A stretch of 64,000 nucleotides of DNA from Leptasterias polaris (GCA_037783415.1 JAZGTN010000027.1:3310001-3374000), one strand, 5' to 3'; positions 33,101 through 44,432 are shown, counted from the stretch's first letter. A program made the numbers and translations. The notes: generated by a model from the letters alone, not told the origin.

Positions 33101-35534
33101 GTGACGGGTCCACCGGGAGAGAAGGTATTTTTACTACTACACTTCGTCAGTCGCCCCACGGACCGATGTGACTGTCCTCCTGGAGATTATGTGCCCCGCC
33201 CCCCCCCCCCCCCCCCCCGCCATGTCTGATAGCGCCCTCTTTTGAATAAACTTCCTCAGCCCATATTTGGGGGACACAAACACCGGTGACAGACATTGTT
33301 TAGTATGTGGGACTACGTAAAATCTTCTGTTTGTCATGCTTGGCCGAGTTGTACTTAATTAGGCCACCCACTTCCGTGGATTCGAACCGTCGTATAAGCG
33401 CTTCGCATGTGGGCCTACTTTTAAAACGGCGACATGATTCTCACCCGACACGCGATAAATCAGTCGTGACGTGACTGACAAAATGTCTCAAACATTATAA
33501 ATAATAGATGTAAAAGAAAAAAAAAAAAAAAGGTATTCATAAGATTTTTTTCTACATTTTGTAAGGGGAGTGCTGGTGAGATAGGCCTGCAGGGAGAAGC
33601 CGGGCCACATGGTCTGAAAGGAGACCCGGGTGACATCGGTCCACCCAACACTGGTAAGTTTTTATGTTATTCAATTTCTTTATCTAAATATCAAATTCGT
33701 ACAAATCACACTCCTTAGCAAGTCGTATATGTCTCAACAACCAGCTTGATAAAATAATTGGTTGTAAAAACAAGATAACTTTACCAAGAGAAGGATCTAT
33801 AGACTGCTCAACAACATTAACATCACCAAAGGGATTTCAACAAAAGAATAGATTTTTAAGTTTGCAAAAGTCATAGACTTTCTACTATAAATAATGTATT
33901 TGTCATATCTAGACACCAATCCAGCAGGGGGACCTACTTACATCCGATGGGGGCGCACTACTTGTCCAGACCACGAAGGCACCGAGTTTGTGTATCAAGG
34001 TAATGTATACATCTCGTCACCAATTCAAACATTGTGTCCCATGTGTTTTACCCCAAGTAATTCGACCTAGAACTACACGCCACCGATAATAGCTTTACTA
34101 TGGGCTAAGTGAGGACAAAAGGATGGTCAATGCGAGAAAACGAAAGGGTGGATTACTGGACCATAAAGGTGGTAACTGCATCCTGCGGGAAGCATGTAAG
34201 GACAGGATTAGAGGGCAAGCTTCATCCAGGGATTAAGAATATTATGGGCAGAATAAAATAACTTGTGGAAAGAGTCTAGTAAACAACAAGATGACTCTGT
34301 GAAAAGGGAGGTAATTATAAAAGAACCGAATCAATGTATAAGATGGTATTTTAGAAAATTGAAAATAGGTTGAGCAAACTGTTGACACTTGTGGAAAAGG
34401 TTTAAAAACATATTGAGAGAAAGAAGGGGGAAATAAACCAGCAGAGAGAAAAGGTTATTTACAGTAACTATATTTATTTTTTACCAGAAAAAACAGCTAG
34501 CCGAAGTGTAAAAGGGATTAAGGGAAGTTATTTAACACCAGTGTTTATGTTGAGTACAAAGGGTTGGACTGTCTGGAGTTGGTGAATCCAGTGTGATTCC
34601 CTGAGCTTGCGGTGTGTGTCATCACCATTTCAACACCTTTGATGCAGTGAGTAGGGCTGTTGAAGTGGATATATCTATAGACCATGCCTGTGACATCACA
34701 TGTTTACAAAAGAGCCACAGAGCCTGGACTTCCTGCAGGCACAGTTTGTACACAGCTCAATGGAAGACTACAACAAATCTTATGTTTTATGGGGATTGCA
34801 CTGATTTTTTCAACTTTTGATATGAAGAAAGGGGGACATCACAAAAGCTGTACAGCTGTTGCTTTTGTAACTCTTGAATTTATGTGAAAATTATGACACA
34901 AAATGTAAATTTTCCCATTATGGCCTGTGTAGCAATAGTAAACTTGCCTGTCAGGAAATGCATTAGAATGTACAACGTCACTACTTTACACGATACATTC
35001 AGAATAATTTGTATTACAATTTGTTTAACACACTTCCTTTCAGGATTTGGATCCGGAGCATCTAGTACACACAAGGGCGGAACCTCTGACTTTTTGTGCA
35101 TTCCTGCTGTTCCGGACTGGGCTGGGACTTTCAACGACGCAGCGAACTCGAATTCCTACCTGTATGGGATGGAGTACGAAGTAGCGTCATTTGATCCATT
35201 CTCCCACGAAAATGCCGAGTTTATCAACCAGCGTGACGTGCCTTGTGCGGTGTGTCGTCTCGCAGACCGTGGAACCCATCTTTTGATTCCGGCCAAGAGA
35301 GAATGCCCGCCAAACTGGACCGAGGAATACCAAGGGTTCCTCATGTCTGGACTTTACACAACTGAGCAGCGCGCTCAGGCGGTGTGTGTGGATGAAGCAC
35401 CAGAGGTTATCCCTAGTAGTCAAGCCAGTACCACCGCAGCTCTACTTTACATCATGGAAGTTCAATGTGGCTCAATCCCATGTCCTCCATACGTTCAAAA
35501 CCGTGAAATAACATGCACCGTCTGCAGTGTGTAA
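29994..35534 (+). CDS. Membrane-anchored short-chain collagen C4-like protein, six exons, 379 aa
   Basis: Joining six exons with GT-AG introns gives an uninterrupted 1140-base frame (379 aa plus stop); every junction phase fits. Residues 1-32 are a cytoplasmic tail with basic residues near the membrane, 33-55 one hydrophobic segment, so type II topology with the C-terminus outside. RQRR at 100-103 is a furin-type site, N117 a glycosylation sequon, and C135 precedes the collagen stretch. Sixteen Gly-X-Y triplets run from G138 to about P185 across the junction of exons 3 and 4. The end (about 195-379) has GPTYIRWGRTTCP, then FVYQGFGSG, FLCIPAVPDW and several cysteines, as in proteins annotated short-chain collagen C4. 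Membrane anchor, furin site and collagen triplets together recall vertebrate collagens XIII, XXIII and XXV, but the C-terminal domain differs, so that likeness is architectural. Expression is unseen. Confidence 0.85.
31812..32230 (-). mobile_element. tRNA-derived SINE with ATT tail, in intron 1 of the collagen-like gene
   Basis: Reading the minus strand from about 32215 there is a tRNA-like head: TGGTCGAGCGG fits the pol III A box, and AGTTCGAGTCC, about 50 bases on, fits the B box. The long spacing suggests a Ser/Leu-type tRNA ancestor. A body of about 300 bases follows, and the element ends at ATTATT repeats (31812-31818). AATGGTCCATGTCGRTCACAA flanks both sides (31791-31811 and 32231-32251), a target duplication typical of LINE-driven insertion; a third partial copy of the target follows. 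Confidence 0.85.
32378..32567 (+). CDS. Exon 2: extracellular stalk with RQRR furin-type site
   Basis: The acceptor is TTTCAG at 32372-32377 and the donor is at 32568. It encodes residues 64-126, ends in phase 1, and contains RQRR (100-103) and the sequon at N117. Intron 1 (2195 bp) holds a SINE. Confidence 0.8.
33030..33124 (+). CDS. Exon 3: cysteine and first collagen triplets
   Basis: The acceptor ATCAG is at 33025-33029 and the donor AAG|GTATTT at 33125. It begins with two bases that complete D127 and encodes CRDGRDGRDG followed by triplets to K158, phase 0. Intron 3 (441 bp) contains 20 C at 33199-33218. Confidence 0.85.
33566..33653 (+). CDS. Exon 4: second collagen-triplet exon
   Basis: The acceptor TTGTAAG ends at 33565 and the donor G|GTAAGT is at 33654. 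Gly-X-Y triplets continue in register from exon 3, then NT; phase 1. Confidence 0.85.
33913..33999 (+). CDS. Exon 5: start of the C4-like C-terminal domain
   Basis: The acceptor ATCTAG ends at 33912 and the donor CAAG|GTAATG is at 34000. It encodes GGPTYIRWGRTTCP and FVYQ, the hallmark opening of this C-terminal domain; phase 1. Confidence 0.85.
35044..35534 (+). CDS. Exon 6: C-terminal domain and stop
   Basis: The acceptor CTTTCAG ends at 35043. Two bases complete G217, followed by 162 codons and TAA. Cysteines fall in paired patterns (CAVC, CPP, CTVC), which suggests disulfides. No canonical AATAAA was seen in the next 600 bases. Confidence 0.85.
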
Positions 35535-35698
35535 CTACTATTGAATCACCTCATTGCAGTTAACTACTTCCTCTTTGCTATTACATGATTATTGCTCGAT
35601 ATGTTATTTAGGCTCTACTTATAAAGCATTTGATTTAGATTTTCAATAATTTATCATCCTGACCCTCACAGTGCTGTTTTAACGCCGAGCTTCTCCTA

Positions 35699-35955
35699 TA
35701 CAGCAATCCTTCACCGATCTTGAACTCTTGGTGGCAGCAGATACCGCCATTATTGCGGTGGTACCTGGGTGGTACTGCGCTGCCTAGCGACGGGTTTAAG
35801 CGATTTGCAAACAATAACCCGCGACTGATCAAATGATCGCCGTGTAGCCTATACCTTATACCAGTCGCTAGGCAGCGCAGTACCACAGGTACACCGCAGT
35901 AATGGAGGCATATCTGCTGCCATCAAGAGTTCAAGATCGGTGAAGGATTGCTGTA
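35699..35955. mobile_element. 257-bp palindromic MITE with TA target duplication
   Basis: TACAGCAATCCTTCACCGAT at the left end returns inverted at the right end. Pairing continues imperfectly for about 95 bases through CTTGAACTCTTG, GCAGCAGATA, GGTACC and GCGCTGCCTAGCGA, with a loop of about 65 bases. TA flanks both sides (35697-35698 and 35956-35957). There is no coding capacity. Confidence 0.88.
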
Positions 35956-36145
35956 TACCGATACATGCGGATGCTGGAAAGAGTCTTTAGTCTACAAATA
36001 ATTGATCGTATTGACAGTCATGACAAGGATCATGATTTGTTGTTATCGAAAATAATCACATTATTTAAATTTGAAAGCTCATTGGTTACAAAGTTCATGC
36101 CTGTACAAATCTGTCTTAATTGACGTTATTAATAATTATTAGAAA

Positions 36146-36862
36146 ATGTTGCAGTCTATATCAATGATTTTCTTTGCAACAGAATCGGGCGATCTGATCC
36201 GAACTTATAGCGGTCTAGCGCGTAACTTCTTTCAGATTTTACCTCCATGGTTTGGACTTAATGTATTATCAGTGATAACTGTTGTACGCTATATTATAGC
36301 AGTTTCACAACCACTGCGACTCAACAACTGTCACAAAGAAACGGGTGTTTATCACTTTGCTTTGTGCAACAATACCGAGCTTCACAGTGTGCTGTTATTT
36401 AATTGCAACTTTCTGGGATGAAGAGGCTCACTCAACGCCACAGTTAATTGCAACCATATTGGCGTGTGCTGTTGTCACAATACCACCCTTGATTATCATA
36501 ACTTTGTACGTTAAACTGCTGTTGACAGCTCGTCTTCAGGCTCGGCGCATAACTGCAGCTGAGGTTGGTTTGAATGCCGCAGACGTAAACGCCCAGCTTC
36601 GTCAGTCCAACGCGAAATCTTTAAATACATTTTTGATTATCACTGGTACTATAAAAGTTACCTGGCTCCCATCCATCATAGCTTACCCACTGATTATTCA
36701 ATCAGGCATTTTGCACACATTTGTATATTTTGAAACACTGAGATTCAGCAATTCATGGCTTTATACTTTAATACTGGAGAGACAAAACATTACGACAAAT
36801 TGCTAAAAGACTCATTTTTCGAAACAGCGAACAATATGCCAAAAAGTTATTTTAAAAAACCC
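36146..36862 (+). pseudogene. Rhodopsin-family GPCR remnant, truncated and frameshifted
   Basis: The frame from 36146 has a TM3-like stretch, GLNVLSVITV, then VRYI where receptors of this class have D/ERY. The frame shifts by one base between about 36320 and 36345. The second frame (to 36806) gives TM4- and TM5-like segments, a basic third loop (LQARR), TM6 with TWLP for the usual CWLP, and a TM7-like end, FSNSWLY, that lacks a proper NPxxY. A further shift near 36770 moves the helix-8-like WRDKTLRQIAKRL into another frame that stops at 36860. TM1 and TM2 are absent. Loss of key motifs, two shifts and the missing 5' part indicate a dead receptor; the ligand class cannot be told. Confidence 0.7.
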
Positions 36863-37041
36863 GTTAAAGGGGGCATAGGGCATGAACGGAAACTTTACCT
36901 TAGAAATTAGCCAGAAGTGTCCCCAGAAGAAAATGGTGCACCCCTTGTGCCACTGAATGTGATTGAGAATGTTGTCTAGTGTTTAAAATTCAGTTATTTC
37001 GTTTATGTGCATAAGCTGATCTTTCTTACTGAAAATTATGA

Positions 37042-37293
37042 ATGAAGAACGGGGTTTTTTTTAAAGAAGAATTTGATTCATATCTCTCGAATGAGAGTCG
37101 TAAAACAAAAGAAAACAACAAAATCCTTATTTTAAAGGATTTTTCCCCCAATGAATCTTCACTGCCGTCTTCCGTCGGTGCTAGATTGGCGCAGTCTCTA
37201 CCAATACTAGAGGGTTTCAAACCTGTATTATCGCTGTGTGTGCCCGGAAGAGGACACAACGAAAGTATAACCGGGAAACGGGGCGTAAGTAAT
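37042..37293 (+). other. Unrecognised open frame with a splice-donor-like end
   Basis: 84 codons from an ATG at 37042; the frame runs into GGGGC|GTAAGT near 37280-37290, a good donor sequence. No domain is recognised. It may be an isolated exon or chance. Confidence 0.2.
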
Positions 37294-37434
37294 TAAAATT
37301 GATTTTCAAGAATAGTGAACGTAAAAGTTCTGTTTCTGCCATTCGTTTAGTCATTGTGGGAAAGTTAGGTTATGCATGGGGAATGGGAAAACATGTATTT
37401 GAAATTATTCTAGCTACAAAAAAAAGTAACAGTA

Positions 37435-37620
37435 ATGCAATGTTTTTTAAGTAGCCATTTTGTTGCTTACGACCCTCTGTTATCTGGACCAAAATGTACT
37501 TTGTGCCTGGAAGAAGAGCGTGAGCACCAAGCGATATGTGATATGTGTCCCGTTCTTATAGATTGTGTCCCGGCGGAACGGAACATTCTGCGAGACAGCC
37601 AATTGACTCTAACTTTATAG
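37435..37620 (+). other. Unrecognised 61-codon frame with CxxC pairs
   Basis: It contains KCTLC and CDMC, spaced like a small zinc-binding loop, with a further Cys downstream. There is no family match and no certain splice sites. It might pair with 37042-37293 as a following exon, but that is speculation. Confidence 0.2.
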
Positions 37621-38790
37621 AATGATATGCTTTAAATAGTAAGCATTATGCGTGTGCAGAGTTCAGATGAATATATTATTACCTTATGATTAGAAGAGTA
37701 TCAATCCGCAAGAAAAGGGAAGGTTGGCGTATCAATTATATGTAAAATAACAGATTAATTACTCCATTTAATCTAGGCGGTCAATGTTAACGAGAGTTCA
37801 AGTTTCGGCAAATCATGATCAAGTAAGTATAGTTAAACTCTTGTAGGGGTAAAAAGGGAGGTTTTGTTTAAACCATAAACAAAAACGTCTTATGTTAAAT
37901 CCAGGATTGGGTGAGTGTATTTTGACTGATTAACTTAGTGTTTTTAGGTTACATTTTGATTGACAGTATATTAAGAAATATATTAAAATGTAGTCGTTGT
38001 AGAGTACCTTATAATCATGAGGACACATTGCAGTATATTATTAAACTTATAGAGAAAATCCAAAGTATTATCACAGCATTATTAATTTCTCAGTAGACAA
38101 CTAAAATTAGTTTTTGTTACGTTGTTTGCTAATGAAATAAATACTTTTCACATTGTTGTGGTGTGTTGTGTAACAATCTGTTATCTCAGTTTATGTCATT
38201 TTGTGTATAAATGGTGTTAATTTCTGGACCTACAGCTTTTTGAGAAAATAGAATTAGCTGTTTCAAACTGCTTGACCACCAACAGAAACTATGTTGTACG
38301 TACAAACAGGTGAAGGTAACAAAAGGGGAAAACGAGGGATTGGATCAATATTCATGAATACAGACGACTGTTAAAGTTAATAATAGACTGCACAAACACA
38401 CTCTTCTACAATAGTGGCCAACGTCGAGTGTGAATGCCGATCAAAAACGCACCCAATTGGGTAAATAGATTTTGTAAATCTGGGAGGACTCAGAGGGACT
38501 CCCCCTTTCTTCCCCATGTTTGTTTGTTTGCTTGAAAGGCGACCTCACTCATCCATGTTGGCTATTGTTTCATATCCGGCGGTGATGCGAGCGCTAGAGG
38601 TGTGTTGTCTCGTTTACATTCAGTCAACATCAGGGGACGCAGACACATTAAATACGAAAGCTTTAAAGGGACGTTGAGAGAGAAAGAAAATTGAAGTAAT
38701 AATTATGACTTATATTTCATAACTGAGACTTATGAGCACAAGTTATGGTTATGACATTTGCTGAATCATAATTATACTTATATGAGATAT
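37621..38790. other. Non-coding stretch, no feature recognised
   Basis: AT-rich, with no open frame over 60 codons and no repeat that I could see. Confidence 0.45.
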
Positions 38791-39280
38791 GTTCGTCATG
38801 CTATTGTAAGCTGGTAATGGTTTTACCCCAGGCACTTCCCCAATCTCACAAGCACCCATCCTAATTAATCCAATGCTCACCCAGACACCAGTGTTCAGAC
38901 TGGCTGTCTGGGACTTGACACATTTATGACCTTAATGCCCACCTAGTCTGTTCCCACAACTTTAGTATAAAAATGCCCTTATGTCCCATCTTTAGTTTAT
39001 TCTTCTCTGTTCTGGACTTATAGACAGACCCAAATTAGTTTACCCAAATTAAGTCCAATGCGAACAGGGCTTTATAGACAGACCCTCCTGGTTAGCCCAG
39101 TGCAAAATCTCGCACTGTGGCCCGATCTTTTCCTGCTTCTTCTCGTCTGATACACATCTTTGTAAAGCCATACAGTGGTAATAAATCATCTTCTGTATTC
39201 AAGCCCAAAGATAAGAGTTTATCGGAGTTTCATTTATATGCTTTACCGGTCAGCCCACAATTATAGTATTAGTGACACAC
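38790..39280 (+). mobile_element. Possible solo LTR
   Basis: It has an LTR-like order of signals: AGTATAAAAATG (about 38965), then a body with a TTATAGACAGACCC box repeated at about 39026 and 39072, then GTAATAAATC (about 39178) as a poly(A) signal. The termini and target duplication could not be fixed, so the call is weak. Confidence 0.3.
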
Positions 39281-39752
39281 ATTTTAAGTGTTACACTATT
39301 GCTAACTCATTATGATTAGATGGAAAGCAAAGTTACGGGTCGACTCGTACGAAATATAATAACAATTAAGTTAATTCTTTTATTCTTATCAATGTCGTAA
39401 ACTTTATACATTAAAGAGAATACTGCTAAGTAATACTACTAGGCCTATTCTCAAACCTTTACATTTATTGGGTTTTCCCTAGAATGATAGATATATTCAC
39501 GGTTCCTTCATACAAAATGTATCCATAGCGTCAAAGAATAAGGGATTATACAAAAATACGAAGAAAATAAAGCCAAACTCATTTAAAGGAACAAACCACT
39601 CATCAATTATCATTTTGCTTTTTTGGCCGATTTTCACCATCCTGGTTTCGCATTTGTTTTTCTCCATTTATAACCCATTTTCAGCGTCCCGATTTTTGCC
39701 TTAAATTAAAAAGCTCTATCCCGTTGCACGGTGACACTTTGCACCCCCCGAA

Positions 39753-39772
39753 CCCCCCCCCCCCCCCCCCCC
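39753..39772. repeat. Long C/G homopolymer (representative of the set)
   Basis: 20 C here. Others: 17 C 19886-19902, 13 C 22395-22407, 20 C 33199-33218, 18 G 40331-40348, 19 G 47330-47348, 17 G 49659-49675, 21 C 50586-50606, 11 G 58218-58228 and 12 G 63086-63097, besides the paired tracts in the array. Confidence 0.9.
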
Positions 39773-39792
39773 GCATACACACACGTGCCTTC

Positions 39793-39828
39793 TATAAAAA
39801 CCACAGAGAAATGAAAACAGTATAAAAA
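39793..39828 (+). promoter_or_regulatory. Two TATAAAAA boxes upstream of a signal-peptide exon
   Basis: TATAAAAA lies at 39793-39800 and again at 39821-39828; the second is about 98 bases before the ATG at 39926. A 20-C tract (39753-39772) lies just upstream. Confidence 0.5.
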
Positions 39829-39925
39829 TCCCAGATGTGTCTGTCCTGAACCACTCTGTGACCAGACGAAGTTGAACAAGTACACACTCAAGATTGCACC
39901 TCCCGACTGAACTTTCGACACGATA

Positions 39926-40795
39926 ATGGGAGCAGTTGTTACTGTTATAGCAGCCGTAGCTGGGGTGGTGTGTCTTATTCTGTGTCGTGAGTATTAAGTA
40001 TACTTGAAGAGTGGACAGACAATGCTTAAAATAACGGTCTTCAATTTATAATCGAGGTTACTTTCATGTCACTTTTGTTGCAAAACTGCAAGCAAAGAAA
40101 TTATGCGGAGTCTTAATTATTTTAAAGATTTTAGTATTTTCAATGTTTTATTGATCACTTATCGGGGTAACCCGTTCACATATGGCTCAAATAATAACAA
40201 GTGCTACAAGGTAAACCATCAATTAAAAGGAGCAATTTCAACATGTATTCAAATTATTTATACACACCTGAACTTAAAATAAAAAACAGCAATCTACATC
40301 AACCAAACAGTAGGCATAACCGGGAAGGGTGGGGGGGGGGGGGGGGGGCACGTTCCCCCGCTTGAGATTAAAAATTACCAGTATGACATGTAAATATAAA
40401 GTTGTGTAATATTATTATTCCATTTGCCATTATCTTATAACAAACGGTAGGTCCGTAAAGAGCTGCAAACAAACACAGTTATTGCGTAGATTAAGATCGT
40501 GTTTATGAAAATCCAAACACAACCTACAGCGTTTGAAAAACAGTGCACTCCGTGTGCTTTCTTAACTATTTACCTAATTTCGCAGCTGCATTCAATAAGT
40601 TAACCGTATTTGCGTTTGGCGGAATATTTAACACCCCTATTCATTGTCACAAAAAGGGTTGAATGTGACTAATCGTAATTTGTATTTTCAGTAACTTTTA
40701 GTTTTGTCATCGCTAGTGAAGATGATTTTGTTAAGAATTATTTTGTGAGACGTATACCGACCTCACAACAGCATTGTAATCGGAAGACGACATAA
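39926..40795 (+). CDS. Candidate 54-aa secreted peptide precursor, two exons
   Basis: Exon 1 (39926-39986) encodes 20 residues, mostly Ala, Val, Ile, Leu and Cys, ending in phase 1 at GTC|GTGAGT. Exon 2 (40692-40795), after a pyrimidine-rich TGTATTTTCAG, continues in phase with LTFSFVIA, then about 26 polar residues containing RR and one Cys, and stops at TAA. The hydrophobic leader fits a signal peptide with cleavage after FVIA. An AATAAA follows at 41133-41138. The 705-bp intron has 18 G. I do not recognise the mature part; a small secreted or neuropeptide-like product is one reading, and exon 1 might instead splice to an exon outside what I can detect. Confidence 0.35.
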
Positions 40796-43600
40796 ACTAC
40801 AAGCTTTTACACAAAGAGGCTTCATGTAGCTTTGTAGGAAACCGTTTTCTTTACGTGCTTTGTCGTCCAACTTGACTTCATTCAAACCCTTTCAGCCCCA
40901 AGGGCGATTATAGTCGAATGTGCACTCCCACTCCTATACCCTGCTTCAGCCCCATTCGTATTCATAGAGAGACCCGTTTATTTGTAGAACTATAACACTA
41001 ACAGGTTCATTTTTAACTGCTTTTATTTTTCATGTTTGGTTGTTTTTCAAATTTGCAGCTTAAAATTGTCACTCGCACCACAGATAGAACTCTCTTTTTG
41101 TCAGCATTCCCAATAATGAAGTATAACTTGAAAATAAAAGGTGTGCGTATGTAACTTGGAAAAACGGATCACTTGAATAAAACTAAATAAAACTGAACAC
41201 TGGGGAAACTCACTTCAGAAAAACTCAAATAATCTAAGGATCGAATAGGGTTAAGACGCGAGGAAATGCAAAAAGTAGGACAGCGACTCAAAATGTAGGT
41301 TTCTCAACAAGCAAAAATAAAAAATTACTTTATTGACTATAAGGCAATGACCAAAAACAAAACCAGTGATCGAAATTAAGTGAACTCTCACCCAAGACAA
41401 AACACAGTGCCAAAGAAGGTTATAGATTAAAATCAAAATGGCTTTAAAACCTGTGTAAATAAACACAAGAAATACAATTGATCAAAATACAGTTCTTCAA
41501 TCAAATTTAAGAAGAAACACACAGTCTTAAAAATTGAATCCAAAGTAAGTTCAAAACAAAAGATATTTCCAAAAATACAACTTTTGAAATGAAATTCCAA
41601 AGAAACACAGGAATATTATGGTTGAAAAATGAATAATAAAACAAAATTTAAGCTTACCGAGTCCACAGCAGTAATACTTGAAACAGGCAAATCTTAAAAC
41701 ATGAAGTTGTAGTATCAAAGAAATAGGTGATGGTGGGAGACACAAATGTGGAGTGCTCCCCTTGCGCTGCCAGGCTGCTATATTATGAAGTCAATTACAG
41801 GGGTGACTAACCACACTACCAAGGATTATGCAAGAGGGTTCATTGTTTATTACAGAGGATTCCTAAGAAATTAACTTGTACATGGTGCTAGAAGAGATTA
41901 AATTGGAAATTTAAACAGTGGAAGGGAACATAATAGACACTATAAAGTCTCCTACTGAGCAAAGGTTTTTCTACCCCTATTACACGTATTTTTCATATAT
42001 GTTATGATGCAGTTAATAGTTTTGGAGTACACAATGTGGCAAATAGTTTTGCTAACAAAAAGTTTAAAATCAAAAAAATTGTAATGGTGTTTTTTTTTAA
42101 GTGCACCAGATTCTGACTTTGTTTCTCCAGCAATATCTTGTGGAGAAAAACAGCATGATTTTTGACATTTTTAAAACAACTTCAAGAAAAAATTGCTGTA
42201 TATTACAAAAAAGTGACAAATGAAAAATTGTAGTTGAATAAGAACCTGAAATATTAACTACACATTCTCACCTGCAGTTTGGTGAGAATGGGGTAAAAAT
42301 TTGAAGACCAACAACATTATAAATATTCTAACTCTTGAACCTTGGTGTCATATATTTTTCCCCTTATACATTTCCATTGTGTCTTTAGAAGTGCACCCCA
42401 GACCCCAGTATAAAAGGTCTCAGTCAACCAGCAAGAGACACTATGCCAAAATATTGCGCCACCCTAGAAACCATGGGGACTTTCCATAATTTGTTGTGAT
42501 TAGGGCTTGAGCACTACCACATTGTCTCCCATTTGAATATTTATTCAAAGCTTTCGAAGCGAGAGTGGATTGGGCAATCGAGTCTAGTCCCTGATACAAT
42601 AATTGGAAAAGTGTCATTGTGCGTGTGACCAAATGAAAAAGAGACGGGAAGACTCTTGATGCAGTAGGACTATTCTAGCCTTTTTTATTGCACACCACGA
42701 AGCCGAGGCTGGCGACGCAGGTGAATCTACTAATGTGAAGACAACAATTACATGAAATTAGTTTTAAATTACACTTTAGAAAATACCCTGATCTCGAAAA
42801 AGGGACCCAATTGACTATAGAATGTGAATGATAAAATAATAATGAACTTAAAGGTAAAATTGACCGGGATTGATGTAACTCAAGCAATCTACTCAATCAA
42901 AACCAACCTAACTGGTTTATTTGTACATGGTAAATAATGTTGGTTAATAATTATTGGCTTTTCTTTGTCGATGGTAAATAATTTATTTAGGCCTATGTTG
43001 GTTTTGAGTGAGTTGGTTTTGGTCACGCACAGTGACAAGTCGGTTCTCCTTGCTCACATGGAACGTAACAGGCCTAATGATAGTGGCAGCAATTTGTGCA
43101 AAATATCTCTATCATGGCGAAGTCATCTTCGGTTTTGTCCCATACAAACTGAAGTGATAAGGGACTTCGAAGTATTTTAACGAGTCCCATCAATAAAAAA
43201 GAAGCTTTGTTCTAAGTTTGGAAGGAAGACACCAACCCCGCCTCCCACAGTGAAAATGAATACATTTGTTTATATATTATGACCAGTTTGTTATTAAAAC
43301 CAAACTGCACACGCAAGGCTTCTGAAATGTCAATGTCTGATTGTATATGAACCATCAAATAGGAAGGAAGTCGGGTGTTTTTGAATAAGTATATATCTTT
43401 AGTTACGTTTTATACTGCTGGGCCTTGCTTGTGGAGTGGGGAAAAAATATACAATCAATGTAACCCAGTAATGTATGTGTTTATAATATGTATGTATAAG
43501 TTCGTAAGTGTAGGCCTAGTGACTTGTGTAGTGTTTCTTCTTTAGCACACAAACAAACTCGAGGGAAAGTTATGGGGTCGAAGAACTCGAGCAAGACATC
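40796..43600. other. Non-coding stretch, A-rich on the plus strand
   Basis: 41150-42000 is strikingly A-rich on the plus strand, as an old retroposed or transcribed sequence read on the opposite strand might be. The minus-strand open frames there (41251-41466, 41551-41745) show no domain. I see no gene. Confidence 0.4.
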
Positions 43601-43630
43601 AATAGATAGGTTGCAATATGACGTAAATCG

Positions 43631-43809
43631 GCCATCTTTACGGGCAATTTGGAACACACAGTCATGCGTTACGCGTGAGAACGGCGTGCAGCACGCGCAC
43701 ATTTCACAAAACTCATTGCATGATTGGTTAGTGTAAGACGCGGCTGCGTTAATAATTTGAGCGCCTGACGCGCCTGCAAGCCAAAATGCGATTTGCCCGT
43801 AAAGATGGC
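43631..43809. mobile_element. Short inverted-repeat element
   Basis: GCCATCTTTACGGGCAA (43631-43647) returns as its exact complement at 43793-43809. The interior is rich in ACGCG/CGCGT words. It abuts the TIR element beginning at 43829. Confidence 0.55.
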
Positions 43810-44201
43810 GTCTACTGGGAACTATCTATAATAGACTGTGCAAGTCTCGCGCGTAATCGAACTTCCGGGACCATTGTGGTCCCAACCATATGGAGTTTTA
43901 CGTTGGCAAGGTTTTGTTTCGTCTTTTATTTTAGTTTTTAACGTACTTTATGACCATGGAAATTACATATGTTGTTGGGAATGTAATACTAAGTGATACC
44001 AAATATGAAAGTAAAATCAATTCAACAACACAATGAAGAAAACCCAAGAATTAAAATTGACCTCAGCTTCCGGTTACTTGCAAAAAAAATAAGAATTTGT
44101 GCCCACCTCCGATCACCAAATTTGTTTTGGTCGCGCGATGAAAATCACCAGACGCTGTAATTGTCAGACGCTAAGCCTTTTCATTGCAGTCTACGGTTGT
44201 T

Positions 44202-44432
44202 GTAGACTTGACTCAAGTCCCAATCCCGTGCAAGGCCCTTCCTTGCCTCATCGTCAGAAAACTATTGTTTTGCGCTCTGCATTCCCCAACCTGTTCCTTG
44301 ATCGCCACCACAATAGCTACATTTTGTCGGTGAGGGCGCACTGGTATTATATGTCTGTACTGTGGCTGCATGCTGGCGCGTTAAATGTGTGTTAGGGACC
44401 TCGCACGAGAAAGGGACTTGAATCAAGTCTAC
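44202..44432. mobile_element. Nested palindromic element
   Basis: GTAGACTTGACTCAAGTCCC (44202-44221) pairs with GGGACTTGAATCAAGTCTAC (44413-44432), one mismatch. TCTACGGTTGTTG occurs as a direct repeat at 44190-44202 and 44429-44441, so it could mark a duplicated target or a recombination junction. Confidence 0.6.

Noticed and set aside
33361..33420. tRNA-like B box (GGATTCGAACC on the plus strand)
   Set aside because: The flanking T-stem does not pair and no A box lies at the right distance.
34884..35534. A single-exon 216-codon protein starting at 34884
   Set aside because: The part before 35044 reads through intron 5, including a pyrimidine-rich acceptor; the spliced model fits both phase and family better.
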